This document shows, piece after piece, positions 1 through 8,395 of a stretch of 55,669 nucleotides of DNA. The notes below the pieces were generated by a model. That model made no database searches and was not told where the DNA came from. It saw nothing but the letters and a program-made list of their open reading frames with translations. Numbering within the stretch: the first letter of the stretch is position 1; every line of letters begins with the position of its first letter. This DNA comes from CAYJAZ01 sp964369185 (GTDB taxonomy: Bacteria > Desulfobacterota > Desulfovibrionia > Desulfovibrionales > Desulfovibrionaceae): the NCBI GenBank assembly GCA_964369185.1, contig CAYJEN010000006.1, positions 1-55,669 on the forward strand, in the 5' to 3' direction. The translations under genes were made by a program, and so were the position numbers.

Positions 1-2642
1 GGTTTTTCTGCGTAAGGTCTGATTGAAAGTTGAGATACAATACAGATTTCACGCATATCAATAGCTTTTTTCTCAATCATATCAACAAGTTTAGCATCTG
101 CATAAACAGTTACTGCTGTATCGAGTGAGTGACCGATAAGCCCTTCTTTTCTTTGTGGTTCGATAGCTTTTGTAAGCTCTGAACGAAGATTTAGAATTGT
201 TTCCCAATCTTTAAGTTCTTCATCAGAAAGTAGAGCAGGAGCTTGATATTCGCTAATTGCAAATACAGTTTTTACATCAGGTCTTAGAGCTTCAGGAACG
301 AACTTTAATACTTCTTCTGCTGTGAATGAAAGTACAGGTGCCATATCTCTTATAAGTATCATTAATATTTCAAATAATACTGTTTGAGCTGAACGGCGTT
401 CGAGTGAATTAGGGAGTGATGCGTAAAGTCTGTCTTTTAATCCATCAAGATAGAATGATGAAAGTTCAGTTACGCAAAGACCGTGTAAGGTATGGTAAAC
501 TTTATGGAATTCGTAATCAGTATAGGCTTGTTGAAGCATATTATGGTTACGAACTATAACGTCTAGCATATATCTATCAACAGGAAGTAAATCTTCAACT
601 TTAACAAGAGCTTCCGGTGTAAGATCGTTGATACTTCCGAGTAAGTAACGGCAAGTGTTACGAATACGGCGGTACGCTTCTGTTAAACGAGCAAGAATTT
701 CATCAGAAATTCTGATGTCTTCTCTATAGTCAGAAGAAGAAACCCAAAGGCGAAGAATATCTGCACCGAATTTAGCCATAATATCTTGAGGAGCAATAAC
801 ATTTCCTACTGATTTCGACATTTTACGGCTATCTTTATCAACAACATATCCGTGAGTAAGAACCTCTTTATAAGGAGCTTGATCGCGTGTACCCATTGAT
901 ACTAGAAGTGAAGAGTGGAACCAGCCACGGTGTTGATCAGAACCTTCAAGATAAAGGGTAGCAGGGTAGCTAAGTTCTTCTCTTTGTTCAACAACAGCTG
1001 CAAAGCTTGTTCCTGAATCGAACCAAACATCTAAGATATCAGTTTCTTTTTTCCAGTGATTTCCACCACAATGAGGACATTTTAGTCCTTCAGGTACAAC
1101 ATCTTCAATTTCGGTTTCATACCAGTAGTCGCAACCGGTTGTATGTTTAGCAAATCTTTCAGAAATTTCACGCATCCAATTAGGATCGTTCCATGCTTCA
1201 CCGCAATCGTCACAAAGGAGCGCAAGAATTGGAACACCCCACATACGTTGACGTGAGATACACCAATCAGGGCGAGTTTCAATCATATTAAAGATACGAT
1301 CTTCACCCCATGCAGGTATCCACTTAACATCGTTACGGATTGCGTTAAGAGATTTTTCTCTTAGATTGTTTTTCTCCATGCTTACGAACCACTGAGTTGT
1401 AGCACGGAAAATAACAGGATTTTTACAACGCCAGCAGTGCGGGTAAGAGTGAGAAATTTTTTGATCAAAGATAAGATTTCCAACTTCTCTAAGTTTTTCT
1501 ACTACGTGAGGATTAGCTTCAAAAACGTTCATACCTTTGAAAAATTCAACACTTTCGTAGTATTTAGCTTCATCATTTAGAGGAGAGTAGATTTCTAAAC
1601 CGTATTTTAGACCAACTTCATAGTCCTCACGACCGTGACCGGGAGCTGTATGAACACAACCAACACCGGCTTCTAATGTAACGTGATCACCTAAGATAAT
1701 TTGAGATTTTCTATCATAGAATGGGTGTCTTGCTTCTAAGTTCTCGAGGTTTTTACCAAGAGTTTTCCCAAGAACAGTATAGTTTTCCCAACCAAAAAGC
1801 TTAGTACTTTGTTCAACTAAGTCAGCAGCAAATACGTATTGTTTTCCTTCGTAAGCTACAAGAGCATATTCAAATTCAGGGTTAAGAGCTACTGCTAAGT
1901 TATTTGGAAGAGTCCAAGGAGTTGTTGTCCAGATGATTACATAAGCATTTTCTGGGTCAGCTTGCTCAAAAACGTCTTTTAGGCGTACATCATTAAAAGG
2001 AAAACGAACATAAACTGATGGTGATGTATGGTCTGCGTACTCAACCTCAGCTTCTGCAAGTGCAGTTTTACAAGAGCCGCACCAATAGATAGGCTTTTTA
2101 CTACGTACGATAGAACCGCGCTCAACAAAATTTGCTAATTCTTTTGATGTTGCTGATTCATAGGCTGGATCCATACTCATATACGGTTTTTCCCAGATTC
2201 CGAGAACACCTAAGCGAATAAATTCTTTTCTTTGTATATTCAGATACTTTTGCGCATATTCGCGACAAAGTTTTCTTACTACATGAGCAGGGACAGTTTT
2301 CTTTTTTTCACCAAGTTGAAGTTCAACTTTATGTTCAATTGGAAGTCCATGACAGTCCCAACCCGGGATATACTGAGAAGAATATCCTTGCATATTTTTA
2401 GATTTAATAATGATATCTTTTAAAATTTTATTTAAAGCAGTCCCTAAGTGGATGTTACCGTTTGCATATGGAGGGCCGTCGTGCAATACAAATTCACCTT
2501 TTTGACCAGATGCTTTAATCATCTCATCATACGCTTGTATGCTGTCCCAATATTTGAGTGTTTCTGGTTCTTTTTGATTCAAATTTGCTTTCATAGCAAA
2601 TGAGGTTTTCGGTAAATTTAATGTATCTTTATAATCAGCCAT
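1..2642 (-). CDS. ileS: Isoleucyl-tRNA synthetase, C-terminus cut by window edge
   Basis: Class I aminoacyl-tRNA synthetase that charges tRNA-Ile in the cytoplasm and edits misactivated valine. The reading frame is open from the ATG at 2642 to the window edge, giving about 880 codons of a family usually around 930-940 residues, so roughly the last 50-60 residues (normally the zinc-binding tail) are missing. The HIGH-type signature HDGPPYANGNIHLG is at residues 54-67 and the KMSKS loop (KMSKSVGNV) near residue 607. The start is chosen because MADYKDTLNLPKT precedes the HIGH region at the usual distance and a strong promoter lies just upstream. The ribosome site is only a weak AAGG-type match. 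Transcribed leftwards as the first gene of its unit. Confidence 0.97.
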   Translation of the reverse strand, partial: MADYKDTLNLPKTSFAMKANLNQKEPETLKYWDSIQAYDEMIKASGQKGEFVLHDGPPYANGNIHLGTALNKILKDIIIKSKNMQGYSSQYIPGWDCHGLPIEHKVELQLGEKKKTVPAHVVRKLCREYAQKYLNIQRKEFIRLGVLGIWEKPYMSMDPAYESATSKELANFVERGSIVRSKKPIYWCGSCKTALAEAEVEYADHTSPSVYVRFPFNDVRLKDVFEQADPENAYVIIWTTTPWTLPNNLAVALNPEFEYALVAYEGKQYVFAADLVEQSTKLFGWENYTVLGKTLGKNLENLEARHPFYDRKSQIILGDHVTLEAGVGCVHTAPGHGREDYEVGLKYGLEIYSPLNDEAKYYESVEFFKGMNVFEANPHVVEKLREVGNLIFDQKISHSYPHCWRCKNPVIFRATTQWFVSMEKNNLREKSLNAIRNDVKWIPAWGEDRIFNMIETRPDWCISRQRMWGVPILALLCDDCGEAWNDPNWMREISERFAKHTTGCDYWYETEIEDVVPEGLKCPHCGGNHWKKETDILDVWFDSGTSFAAVVEQREELSYPATLYLEGSDQHRGWFHSSLLVSMGTRDQAPYKEVLTHGYVVDKDSRKMSKSVGNVIAPQDIMAKFGADILRLWVSSSDYREDIRISDEILARLTEAYRRIRNTCRYLLGSINDLTPEALVKVEDLLPVDRYMLDVIVRNHNMLQQAYTDYEFHKVYHTLHGLCVTELSSFYLDGLKDRLYASLPNSLERRSAQTVLFEILMILIRDMAPVLSFTAEEVLKFVPEALRPDVKTVFAISEYQAPALLSDEELKDWETILNLRSELTKAIEPQRKEGLIGHSLDTAVTVYADAKLVDMIEKKAIDMREICIVSQLSIRPYAEK

Positions 2643-2673
2643 GGGTGCCGCCTTCAAAATTAAAATAAGTTGT

Positions 2674-2702
2674 ATTATTGTTCAAGCTCTCAAGAATGTC
2701 AA
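2674..2702 (-). promoter_or_regulatory. Sigma-70 promoter of ileS
   Basis: On the minus strand, TTGACA (2702-2697), a 17-base spacer and AATAAT (2679-2674). The predicted start of transcription is near 2667, about 25 bases before the ileS ATG, so the mRNA leader is short and has no room for a T-box. Confidence 0.75.
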
Positions 2703-2769
2703 GAAAAAGAAAATTGAAAAATGTAAATTATGTCTTATAGCTTTTAGGGGAAGCATTTTAAGCAAAAAT

Positions 2770-2806
2770 AAAGACTCTTTAGGGGGGGGAAGAGTCTTTA
2801 TTTTTT
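2770..2806. terminator. Bidirectional rho-independent terminator with poly-G/poly-C loop
   Basis: Perfect 10-bp stem (2770-2779 with 2790-2799) around a ten-base loop containing eight consecutive G on the plus strand. It is followed by ATTTTTT on the plus strand and by ATTTTTGCT on the minus strand. It can stop leftward transcripts coming from 3.0-3.2 kb before they reach the ileS promoter. The homopolymeric loop is unusual. Confidence 0.8.
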
Positions 2807-2990
2807 GTATTCTATTAAGGAGGTAATTAATAGTATGTTTGAAACGTTTTTAATTTCTATATTAAAGGAGGATGTTTTGAAATTTGTAGTACTCCGATAA
2901 AAGGTAGAATCACTTGCGATAAATTTTACCTTTTATCGGAAAGAGCAGTTGTTGCAGTTTCTGCTCTCTTGCATTTAACTTTAAGGAGAG
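2770..2990 (-). ncRNA. Candidate C-rich structured RNA (or, on the other strand, short-ORF leader)
   Basis: This 220-base gene-free stretch is highly structured. Read leftwards it has a 7-bp hairpin (2942-2948/2961-2967), a perfect 14-bp hairpin (2893-2906/2927-2940), two unpaired CCTCCTT segments (about 2864-2871 and 2817-2823), and a terminator whose loop is eight C. A further CCTCTCC lies near 2982-2990. Such C-rich unpaired motifs are how some trans-acting small RNAs bind Shine-Dalgarno sequences. Read rightwards, the same motifs are AAGGAGG ribosome sites, and one sits 11 bases before a 21-codon ORF at 2835-2900 whose stop lies inside the 14-bp hairpin. No convincing promoter was found on either strand. 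Which strand is expressed is unknown. Confidence 0.3.
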
Positions 2991-3006
2991 GTCATAAAAG
3001 TATATA

Positions 3007-3210
3007 TTAAAATAAAGATACTATTGGCTGTAGTAGATTATTGAGGAGTAACAAAATACTATTTTCGCTTTTAACCAAAGCATCAATATCGGACAGAATC
3101 ATGCACGAAAACAGAAGTATAAAGAAACACAATAAAAGAAGAAATATCGAAAAAATAATAAAAATTATTCTTTTTGAAAATGACTTTCTTTGTACTGATA
3201 AATTATTCAT
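3007..3210 (-). CDS. Small single-pass membrane protein, unknown function
   Basis: A 67-residue protein with no family I recognise. A basic N-terminus (MNNLSVQRKSFSKR) precedes a very hydrophobic segment at about residues 15-36 (IIFIIFSIFLLLLCFFILLF). A more polar tail with a second mildly hydrophobic stretch (ILLLLNNLLQPIVSLF) follows, so the predicted topology is one inner-membrane helix with the N-terminus inside. The start at 3210 is preferred over in-frame codons upstream because GAGG lies five bases before this ATG, and because the upstream extension would run through a sigma-54 promoter. Expression under sigma-54 is inferred from that promoter. Hydrophobic AT-rich ORFs can be spurious, but the promoter and ribosome site argue that this one is real. 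Confidence 0.6.
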   Translation of the reverse strand: MNNLSVQRKSFSKRIIFIIFSIFLLLLCFFILLFSCMILSDIDALVKSENSILLLLNNLLQPIVSLF

Positions 3211-3241
3211 ATAAACCTCGTATTCGCAACGAAAAGTATAT

Positions 3242-3259
3242 AGCATGAAGCGTGCCAAA
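3242..3259 (-). promoter_or_regulatory. Sigma-54 promoter of the small membrane protein gene
   Basis: On the minus strand TTTGGCACG-N4-ATGCT, with the invariant GG and GC separated by the required ten bases. It matches the TTGGCACR-N4-TTGCW consensus except for one T in the -12 element. The predicted transcript starts near 3229, about 19 bases before the ATG at 3210. Confidence 0.7.
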
Positions 3260-3300
3260 GTAGTAACATGTTGAATATACAGATTATTTTAAAGTTTGAC

Positions 3301-3331
3301 ATGAAAAAAGGTGTATAAAATCTATACACCT
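3301..3331 (-). terminator. Rho-independent terminator of the DMT transporter gene
   Basis: A 9-bp perfect stem (3309-3317 with 3323-3331) with a 5-base loop, followed on the minus strand by six T. It lies about 70 bases after the stop codon of the leftward gene at 3404. It is also about 90 bases upstream of the sigma-54 start site, a distance typical of an enhancer site, so a second role as an activator-binding palindrome is possible. Confidence 0.8.
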
Positions 3332-3403
3332 GTTCAAGTTATCTGTCTAAAAATCAATCTATTTAATTTAGAAACACACCCTAGCATAAGAAATATGTAG
3401 AGT

Positions 3404-4321
3404 TTATTTTTTGTTTGTAAGGTAAACACCTACAATAGTAAACATTCCGCCGATTAGCATAGCAAGTGTAATTGGTTCTTTTAGGAAAAAACCACTAAGT
3501 AGTACACCAAATACGGGAACAAAGTTTATAAAAACACTAGCTTTAGTTGCGCCAAGCCCTTTTATAGCATCATAAAACCAAACAAATCCAAAAGCTGAAC
3601 CAAAAACTCCAAGATATACGGTGCAAAGCCAAAAATCGAGAGGAAAAGATGGAATAGAGCTTAAGTCTGTCATGAAAAGTGCAAAAGGAGCAAAGAAAAC
3701 AGTTCCAATTATACATGCCCACGTAACAGCCACAAGTGGAGTCATTCCTCTTAGTACAACTTTCCCAACTAAAGAATAGATAGCCCAAGATATAACACAA
3801 CCTAAAATTGCAAAATCACCGTAACTAAAGCTTGAAAGCACTTGTAATATATTGCCATTGCTAATAATAGTTGCAGCACCGCAAATACTGATAGATATAC
3901 CAAGAAGTTGGAGTGGTGAGAGCTTTTCTTTTAAAAATAAAGCAGCTCCAAGAGCAATAAGAAGTGGATTGTTTGCCACTATAAGCGATGCTCTTGCGGC
4001 AGGTACAGTTTGTAATCCAAGAAAAAAGAACAAGTTATAAGCAAGAATTCCTGTAAGAGCAAGAATAGTTATTCCTAAAAATTGTTTTTTATTAAGATGA
4101 GGAAGTCCGCCTTTTGTTTGTAGGACTAAGAAGAGAACAAGCGAAGCAGTAAGAAATCGCATAAAGCCAATAAATGCAGGCGATGCATAAGGCGCAGAAA
4201 TTTTTCCGGCAATAAAGGTTCCGCCCCAGAAAAGAGCGCAGAGTATCATCTTAATAACTAAAATAATATGTGAAGTTGAAACTTCGCCTGTTTGATTTGA
4301 TGTGCTTGCTGTATAAGACAT
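3404..4321 (-). CDS. DMT-superfamily (EamA) inner-membrane transporter
   Basis: A 305-residue polytopic protein with two EamA repeats and about ten transmembrane helices. The first repeat includes ALFWGGTFIAGKISAPYASP, and the second starts near YGDFAILGCVISWAIYSLVGK. The family covers drug/metabolite and amino-acid exporters, and the substrate cannot be read from sequence. The start at 4321 (MSYTAST) is chosen because GAGGGGAG lies just upstream; an in-frame TTG five codons earlier overlaps that ribosome site. The gene is monocistronic, ends in its own terminator, and is divergent from nrdJ. Confidence 0.9.
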   Translation of the reverse strand: MSYTASTSNQTGEVSTSHIILVIKMILCALFWGGTFIAGKISAPYASPAFIGFMRFLTASLVLFLVLQTKGGLPHLNKKQFLGITILALTGILAYNLFFFLGLQTVPAARASLIVANNPLLIALGAALFLKEKLSPLQLLGISISICGAATIISNGNILQVLSSFSYGDFAILGCVISWAIYSLVGKVVLRGMTPLVAVTWACIIGTVFFAPFALFMTDLSSIPSFPLDFWLCTVYLGVFGSAFGFVWFYDAIKGLGATKASVFINFVPVFGVLLSGFFLKEPITLAMLIGGMFTIVGVYLTNKK

Positions 4322-4522
4322 TTTAGCTCCCCTCAACTAACTGTTAAGTAAAACTAACATAGATGTAAAGAAAAGCAAGGAGTAAAGAAAAATAGTATTT
4401 TTATTGTAATTACAAATAGATAGATAAATATTTTTAGAATCTATTTAAATTTTAACAAATTAAATTAGTATGTTTTGCATGAAAACTAGATTTTAAGTGG
4501 TAGATTTTAATAAAAAAGTCTG

Positions 4523-4596
4523 TATAATGTACTTGACCGATACGGCTAAACAGTTTCTGATATCTTCACAGGTATCGGGAATTTTGTTTTTTATTT
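4523..4596 (+). promoter_or_regulatory. nrdJ upstream region: -10 box and terminator-like stem-loop
   Basis: The 322-base gap before nrdJ has a TATAAT at 4523-4528 without a good -35. A stem CCGATAC/GTATCGG (4537-4543 with 4572-4578) follows, with a 28-base loop and then a T-rich run (4581-4596). This could be a transcription attenuator in the nrdJ leader or a short independent transcript. No cobalamin riboswitch and no pair of NrdR boxes was recognised. Confidence 0.35.
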
Positions 4597-4658
4597 AGCT
4601 AGTATCTAAATCTATTTAATATATAGATAATTCACAAATATTATGAGGAATAGACTTT

Positions 4659-6917
4659 ATGCTTTCTATGCCAACTGATTTAGAAAATACGCATTTGCAG
4701 GCGAATGCGGAGCTAGTATTACAAAAAAGATACTATATTAAAGATGAGAATGGAGTGCCTGTTGAAGATGCAAAACAGCTTTTTTGGCGTGTAGCATCAA
4801 CAATGGCGCTTGAAGAAAATAAATATCCTGAAACTACATATAAAATTGAAGAATTAGCACGTAACTTCTATGATTTGATGAATCATGGTAAATTCTTGCC
4901 AAACTCACCAACTCTTATGAACGCCGGTACTCGCCTAGGGCAATTAGCAGCTTGCTTTGTTCTTCCAGTTGGCGATTCAATTGAAGAAATTTTTGATGCT
5001 GTAAAATATGCAGCTATGATTCATAAATCCGGTGGCGGCACTGGGTTTTCATTCACACGTATACGTCCAAAAGATTCACGTGTAGGAACAACTGGTGGTG
5101 TGGCTTCTGGTCCTTTATCTTTCTTACGTATTTTCAATACTGCGACTGAGCAAATCAAACAAGGTGGAACTCGTCGTGGTGCTAACATGGGTATCTTACG
5201 TGTAAATCACCCTGATATTATGGAATTTATCGCTGCTAAAGAAATTGATGGTGAATTCAATAACTTCAACCTTTCCGTAGGTCTTACAGAAGAATTTATG
5301 GAAAAAGTTGAAAGAGGCGAAGATTATAACCTTGTTGATCCGCACTCAAATGAAGTTAAAGGAGTATTAAACGCTAAAGAAGTGTTCGATATTCTAGTAA
5401 AAAAAGCTTGGCAAAGCGGCGATCCTGGTATTGTTTTCTTAGATAGAATAAATAAAGACAATCCAACTCCTGCTCAAGGCGATATGGAATCAACCAACCC
5501 TTGCGGTGAGCAACCACTTCTTCCATTTGAAGCATGTAACTTAGGTTCTATCAACCTTGCAAAGTTCTATCTTCCAACAAATTGTGTTGATAACCCTGAA
5601 AAATGTATCGATTGGGAAGGATTAAAGAATACAATTCATCTTTCAGTTCGTTTCCTCGATAACGTAATTGATGCTTCTGTATACCCTCTTGACTTGATTA
5701 GAGAAAAAGTTCTTACCAACCGTAAAATTGGTCTTGGTGTGATGGGCTTTGCTGACTTATTATTTATGCTTGAACTTGGCTATGATACCGATGAAGCAGT
5801 GCTTTTAGCTGAAAAAATAATGGGCTTCATCCAATCAGAAGGTAGAGTAGCATCTGCACAATTAGCTAAAGAACGTGGTGCATTCCCGGCATTTGAAGAA
5901 TCAATCTTTGCAGGCGGCACACCTTTACGTAACGCAACAATAACAACAATTGCACCTACAGGAACACTTTCAATTCTTGCATCTTGTTCTTCAGGTGTTG
6001 AGCCTTTATTTGCTCTTTGTTTTGCGAAAAACGTAATGGATGGTGAAAGACTTTTAGAAGTAAACCCTTATTTTGAACGTGAACTTGCAAGTAACAATAT
6101 GCAATCACCTGAAATTATGGAAGCTTTAGCTCAATATGGTAGCATTAAAAAAATTGATGTTCTTCCAGAAAAAATGCGCAATGTTTATGTAACAGCTATG
6201 GATATTTCTCCTGAAGCACACTTACGTATGCAAGCAGCTTTCCAAAAATACACTGATAACGCAGTTTCTAAAACAGTAAACCTTGAAAATTCAGCAACTG
6301 TTGAAGATATTGATAAAGTCTACCGTCTTGCATATTCTTTAGGCTGTAAAGGTGTAACAGTATATCGTGATGGAAGTAAGTCAATTCAAGTTCTTTACAC
6401 AGGCGAAGCAGAGAAAAAACAAAATCAATCACTTGATTTATCACAATCTCATATCGTTGTAAGAGAGCGCCCTGATCGTTTAACCGGCTTCACACAAAAA
6501 ATGCAAACAGGCTTAGGCGTGCTCTATCTTACAGTAAATGAAGATGAAAATGGTGTTCCTTTTGAAGTATTTGCAACAATTGGAAAATCTGGTCGTTCAG
6601 TAACTGCTAAGGCAGAAGCTATTGGCAGACTTGTTTCACTTGCTTTAAGATCAGGTATTGATGTTCGTTCTATTGTAAGTCAACTTAAAGGAATCGGCGG
6701 CGAGCACCCTGTGTTCCAGAAAAAAGGTATGCTTCTTTCAGTGCCTGATGCAATTGCATGGGTTTTAGAAACAAAATATCTTAAAGGTTCTAATGAGAAA
6801 GCAAATGCAAATTCTTCATTAGATGGTAAAGTGCAATGTCCTGAATGCGGCGAAGTTATGGTTTTCCAAGAAGGTTGCCATATTTGCCCATCTTGTTCAC
6901 ATTCACGCTGCGGCTAA
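4659..6917 (+). CDS. nrdJ: Adenosylcobalamin-dependent (class II) ribonucleotide reductase
   Basis: Reduces ribonucleotides to deoxyribonucleotides using a radical from coenzyme B12, so it works with or without oxygen and needs no partner subunit. It has 752 residues, within the family range. The substrate-site motif NPCGEQPLLPFEACNLGSIN is at about residues 280-300, and APTGTLSILASCSSGVEP at about 430-450 carries conserved catalytic-site sequence. A TSCPD domain spans about residues 595-700, and a C-terminal zinc ribbon (CPECGE...CHICPSCSHSRCG) closes the protein and probably includes the redox-active cysteine tail. The ATG at 4659 is preceded by GAGGA at a slightly long spacing. A terminator follows directly. 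Confidence 0.97.
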   Translation: MLSMPTDLENTHLQANAELVLQKRYYIKDENGVPVEDAKQLFWRVASTMALEENKYPETTYKIEELARNFYDLMNHGKFLPNSPTLMNAGTRLGQLAACFVLPVGDSIEEIFDAVKYAAMIHKSGGGTGFSFTRIRPKDSRVGTTGGVASGPLSFLRIFNTATEQIKQGGTRRGANMGILRVNHPDIMEFIAAKEIDGEFNNFNLSVGLTEEFMEKVERGEDYNLVDPHSNEVKGVLNAKEVFDILVKKAWQSGDPGIVFLDRINKDNPTPAQGDMESTNPCGEQPLLPFEACNLGSINLAKFYLPTNCVDNPEKCIDWEGLKNTIHLSVRFLDNVIDASVYPLDLIREKVLTNRKIGLGVMGFADLLFMLELGYDTDEAVLLAEKIMGFIQSEGRVASAQLAKERGAFPAFEESIFAGGTPLRNATITTIAPTGTLSILASCSSGVEPLFALCFAKNVMDGERLLEVNPYFERELASNNMQSPEIMEALAQYGSIKKIDVLPEKMRNVYVTAMDISPEAHLRMQAAFQKYTDNAVSKTVNLENSATVEDIDKVYRLAYSLGCKGVTVYRDGSKSIQVLYTGEAEKKQNQSLDLSQSHIVVRERPDRLTGFTQKMQTGLGVLYLTVNEDENGVPFEVFATIGKSGRSVTAKAEAIGRLVSLALRSGIDVRSIVSQLKGIGGEHPVFQKKGMLLSVPDAIAWVLETKYLKGSNEKANANSSLDGKVQCPECGEVMVFQEGCHICPSCSHSRCG

Positions 6918-6922
6918 AATGA

Positions 6923-6956
6923 AAGGCAAGTCTATAAAGACTTGCCTTATTTTGTT
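6923..6956 (+). terminator. Rho-independent terminator of nrdJ
   Basis: A 10-bp perfect stem (6923-6932 with 6939-6948), 6-base loop, then ATTTTGTT. It begins six bases after the nrdJ stop. Confidence 0.9.
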
Positions 6957-7013
6957 AAATAGACTATAGTATTCAAAACTTATGATTATATACAGCTAAC
7001 GTAAGGAGGGTGT

Positions 7014-7214
7014 ATGTTCGGACTTGGCACACAAGAACTACTAATAATTTTACTTTTGGTTCTTGTTATTTTTGGGGCAAAAAAACTACCTGAAATCGGT
7101 GGTGGGCTCGGCAGAGCAATTCGTAACTTCAAACAGGCTTCAACTGAACCTGATGAAATTGATGTAACACCAAAAAAAGAACAGAAGAAAGATGACGATT
7201 CTTCTCAAGTATAA
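7014..7214 (+). CDS. tatA: Twin-arginine translocase subunit TatA/TatE
   Basis: A 66-residue pore-forming subunit of the Tat export system, which moves folded cofactor-containing proteins across the inner membrane. An N-terminal transmembrane helix (TQELLIILLLVLVIF, about residues 6-20) is followed by the FGAKKLPEIGGGLGRAIRNFK hinge and amphipathic helix diagnostic of TatA, then a charged tail rich in K, D and E. The ribosome site AAGGAGGG lies just upstream. No tatB or tatC is nearby; the next gene, 38 bases on, is an ACT-domain protein that probably shares the transcript. Confidence 0.96.
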   Translation: MFGLGTQELLIILLLVLVIFGAKKLPEIGGGLGRAIRNFKQASTEPDEIDVTPKKEQKKDDDSSQV

Positions 7215-7251
7215 ATAATAGATTTCAGCACATATAGATAAAGGATATGCT

Positions 7252-7641
7252 ATGATTATTGATCAAATTTCTGTTTTTCTAGAGAATAAACCGGGGCGTC
7301 TTACAGAGATAACAGCATTGCTTGCTGAGGCTCAAATCAGTATACAAGCTTTATCACTAGCTGATACTTCTGACTTTGGTATCCTACGTTTAATCGTAGA
7401 TGATGCTAAAAAAGCTTCAGATATACTAAAAGAGAATAGCGTAACAGTTCGACTTTCAAAAGTATTAGAAGTAGAAGTTGATAACCTCCCAGGTGGTTTA
7501 CATAAAGCAATGAAAAAGCTTACCGACTGCGGTGTGAACGTTGAATATATGTATGTTTTTATTAAACCGTGCACAGAAAAAGCTACTCTTGTTTTGCGTC
7601 CAACTGATTTGGATGCAGCTGTGAAATGTTTAGACGCGTAA
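7252..7641 (+). CDS. Tandem ACT-domain amino-acid-binding protein
   Basis: A 129-residue protein made only of two ACT domains (about residues 3-65 and 72-129), with no catalytic domain. The N-terminus MIIDQISVFLENKPGRLTEI has the ACT beta-strand and the ligand-loop glycine. Proteins of this kind sense amino acids and are often found beside phenylacetate-CoA ligase genes in Desulfovibrio and relatives. No such ligase is adjacent here, so the regulated partner is unknown. It lies 37 bases after tatA. Confidence 0.9.
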   Translation: MIIDQISVFLENKPGRLTEITALLAEAQISIQALSLADTSDFGILRLIVDDAKKASDILKENSVTVRLSKVLEVEVDNLPGGLHKAMKKLTDCGVNVEYMYVFIKPCTEKATLVLRPTDLDAAVKCLDA

Positions 7642-7758
7642 AGTATACTATATAACATTGTTCAAAATATCACTTTTTACACCTTATACGTATATACGTA
7701 AAAAAAATATTTTTGAAATTCTTATTATGTTGATATAGCAACATATATTAAAAAATTA

Positions 7759-7803
7759 TACATTCTTTGTGGTTAGAAATAACTATAGAGAATGTATTTT
7801 TTT
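7759..7803 (+). terminator. Rho-independent terminator after the ACT gene
   Basis: Outer arms ACATTCT/AGAATGT and an inner GTTA-GAAA-TAAC tetraloop helix form one long hairpin (about 7760-7796), followed by seven T. It lies about 120 bases after the ACT stop codon. Confidence 0.8.
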
Positions 7804-7901
7804 ATGGTTAATGATAAAAAATTATTCCATTTTAACAAGAGAGAACAAGTAGATAGAAGAATCGATAAAAAATTATCTATAAAATCAATATATTATAGAT
7901 G

Positions 7902-7930
7902 TTGCAAAATTTCAAAATAGTGTTTATATA
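7902..7930 (+). promoter_or_regulatory. Probable sigma-70 promoter of the XRE regulator
   Basis: TTGCAA (7902-7907), a 17-base spacer and TATATA (7925-7930). The predicted leader is about 100 bases. It sits in the 393-base gap 7642-8034, which otherwise contains only the terminator at 7759-7803 and AT-rich sequence. Confidence 0.5.
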
Positions 7931-8034
7931 TTTATAAAGAATCTATATTTAAAAGTATACATTCGGAGTAATGGTAGTTTTATTCAAATGAAATTGTATT
8001 TTTTGAATAGGCTATGTAAAATAGAGAGGTCGCT

Positions 8035-8394
8035 ATGGCTATTAAAAAAAATGAAAACAATCTAACTTTGGCACAAAGAGTTGGTAATAAGATAGCAACC
8101 AAAAGAAGAAGATTGGGCTACACGCAAGTAGAAGTTGCTTCTATGCTTGGAATTGAGCAAGAATCACTATCTCGTATGGAAAAGGGTGTTATTGCACCTA
8201 AATTCTCAAGATTAGAATCTTTAGCCAGTGTTTTAGAGTGCTCAGTGCTTGATTTATTCCGCAGTGAAAATGAAAGCACAGAAACCAGATCCAACTACCT
8301 AAGTGATCAACTTGAAAAATTGTCAAAAAAAGACCAAAAGCTTGCTTTAGCTATTATTGAAAATGTACTTCTTGCATTTAGCAAAAACGAATAA
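8035..8394 (+). CDS. XRE-family helix-turn-helix regulator
   Basis: A 119-residue DNA-binding protein. The HTH_3 domain spans about residues 11-66, with the helix-turn-helix TQVEVASMLGIEQESLSRMEKG near residues 30-51. The C-terminal half is helical (LSDQLEKLSKKDQKLALAIIENVLLAF) and probably dimerises. The ribosome site GAGAGG lies five bases before the ATG. It ends one base from the stop of the convergent glycosyltransferase, leaving no intergenic terminator. The target is unknown; this short form occurs in phages and as chromosomal regulators. Confidence 0.85.
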   Translation: MAIKKNENNLTLAQRVGNKIATKRRRLGYTQVEVASMLGIEQESLSRMEKGVIAPKFSRLESLASVLECSVLDLFRSENESTETRSNYLSDQLEKLSKKDQKLALAIIENVLLAFSKNE

Positions 8395-8395
8395 T

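Noticed and set aside
1082..1282. 66-residue minus-strand ORF inside ileS
   Set aside because: It is in another frame of a well-supported gene and has no independent support.
2641..2826. 61-residue rightward ORF over the ileS promoter
   Set aside because: It runs through the ileS promoter and a terminator hairpin, has no ribosome site and no recognisable protein features.
7332..7658. 108-residue ORF antisense to the ACT gene
   Set aside because: Mirror of the real ACT gene; the plus-strand frame has domain-level evidence and a ribosome site upstream.
8060..8090. TTTGGCAC inside the XRE gene as a sigma-54 promoter
   Set aside because: No GC element at the -12 position and it lies in coding sequence.
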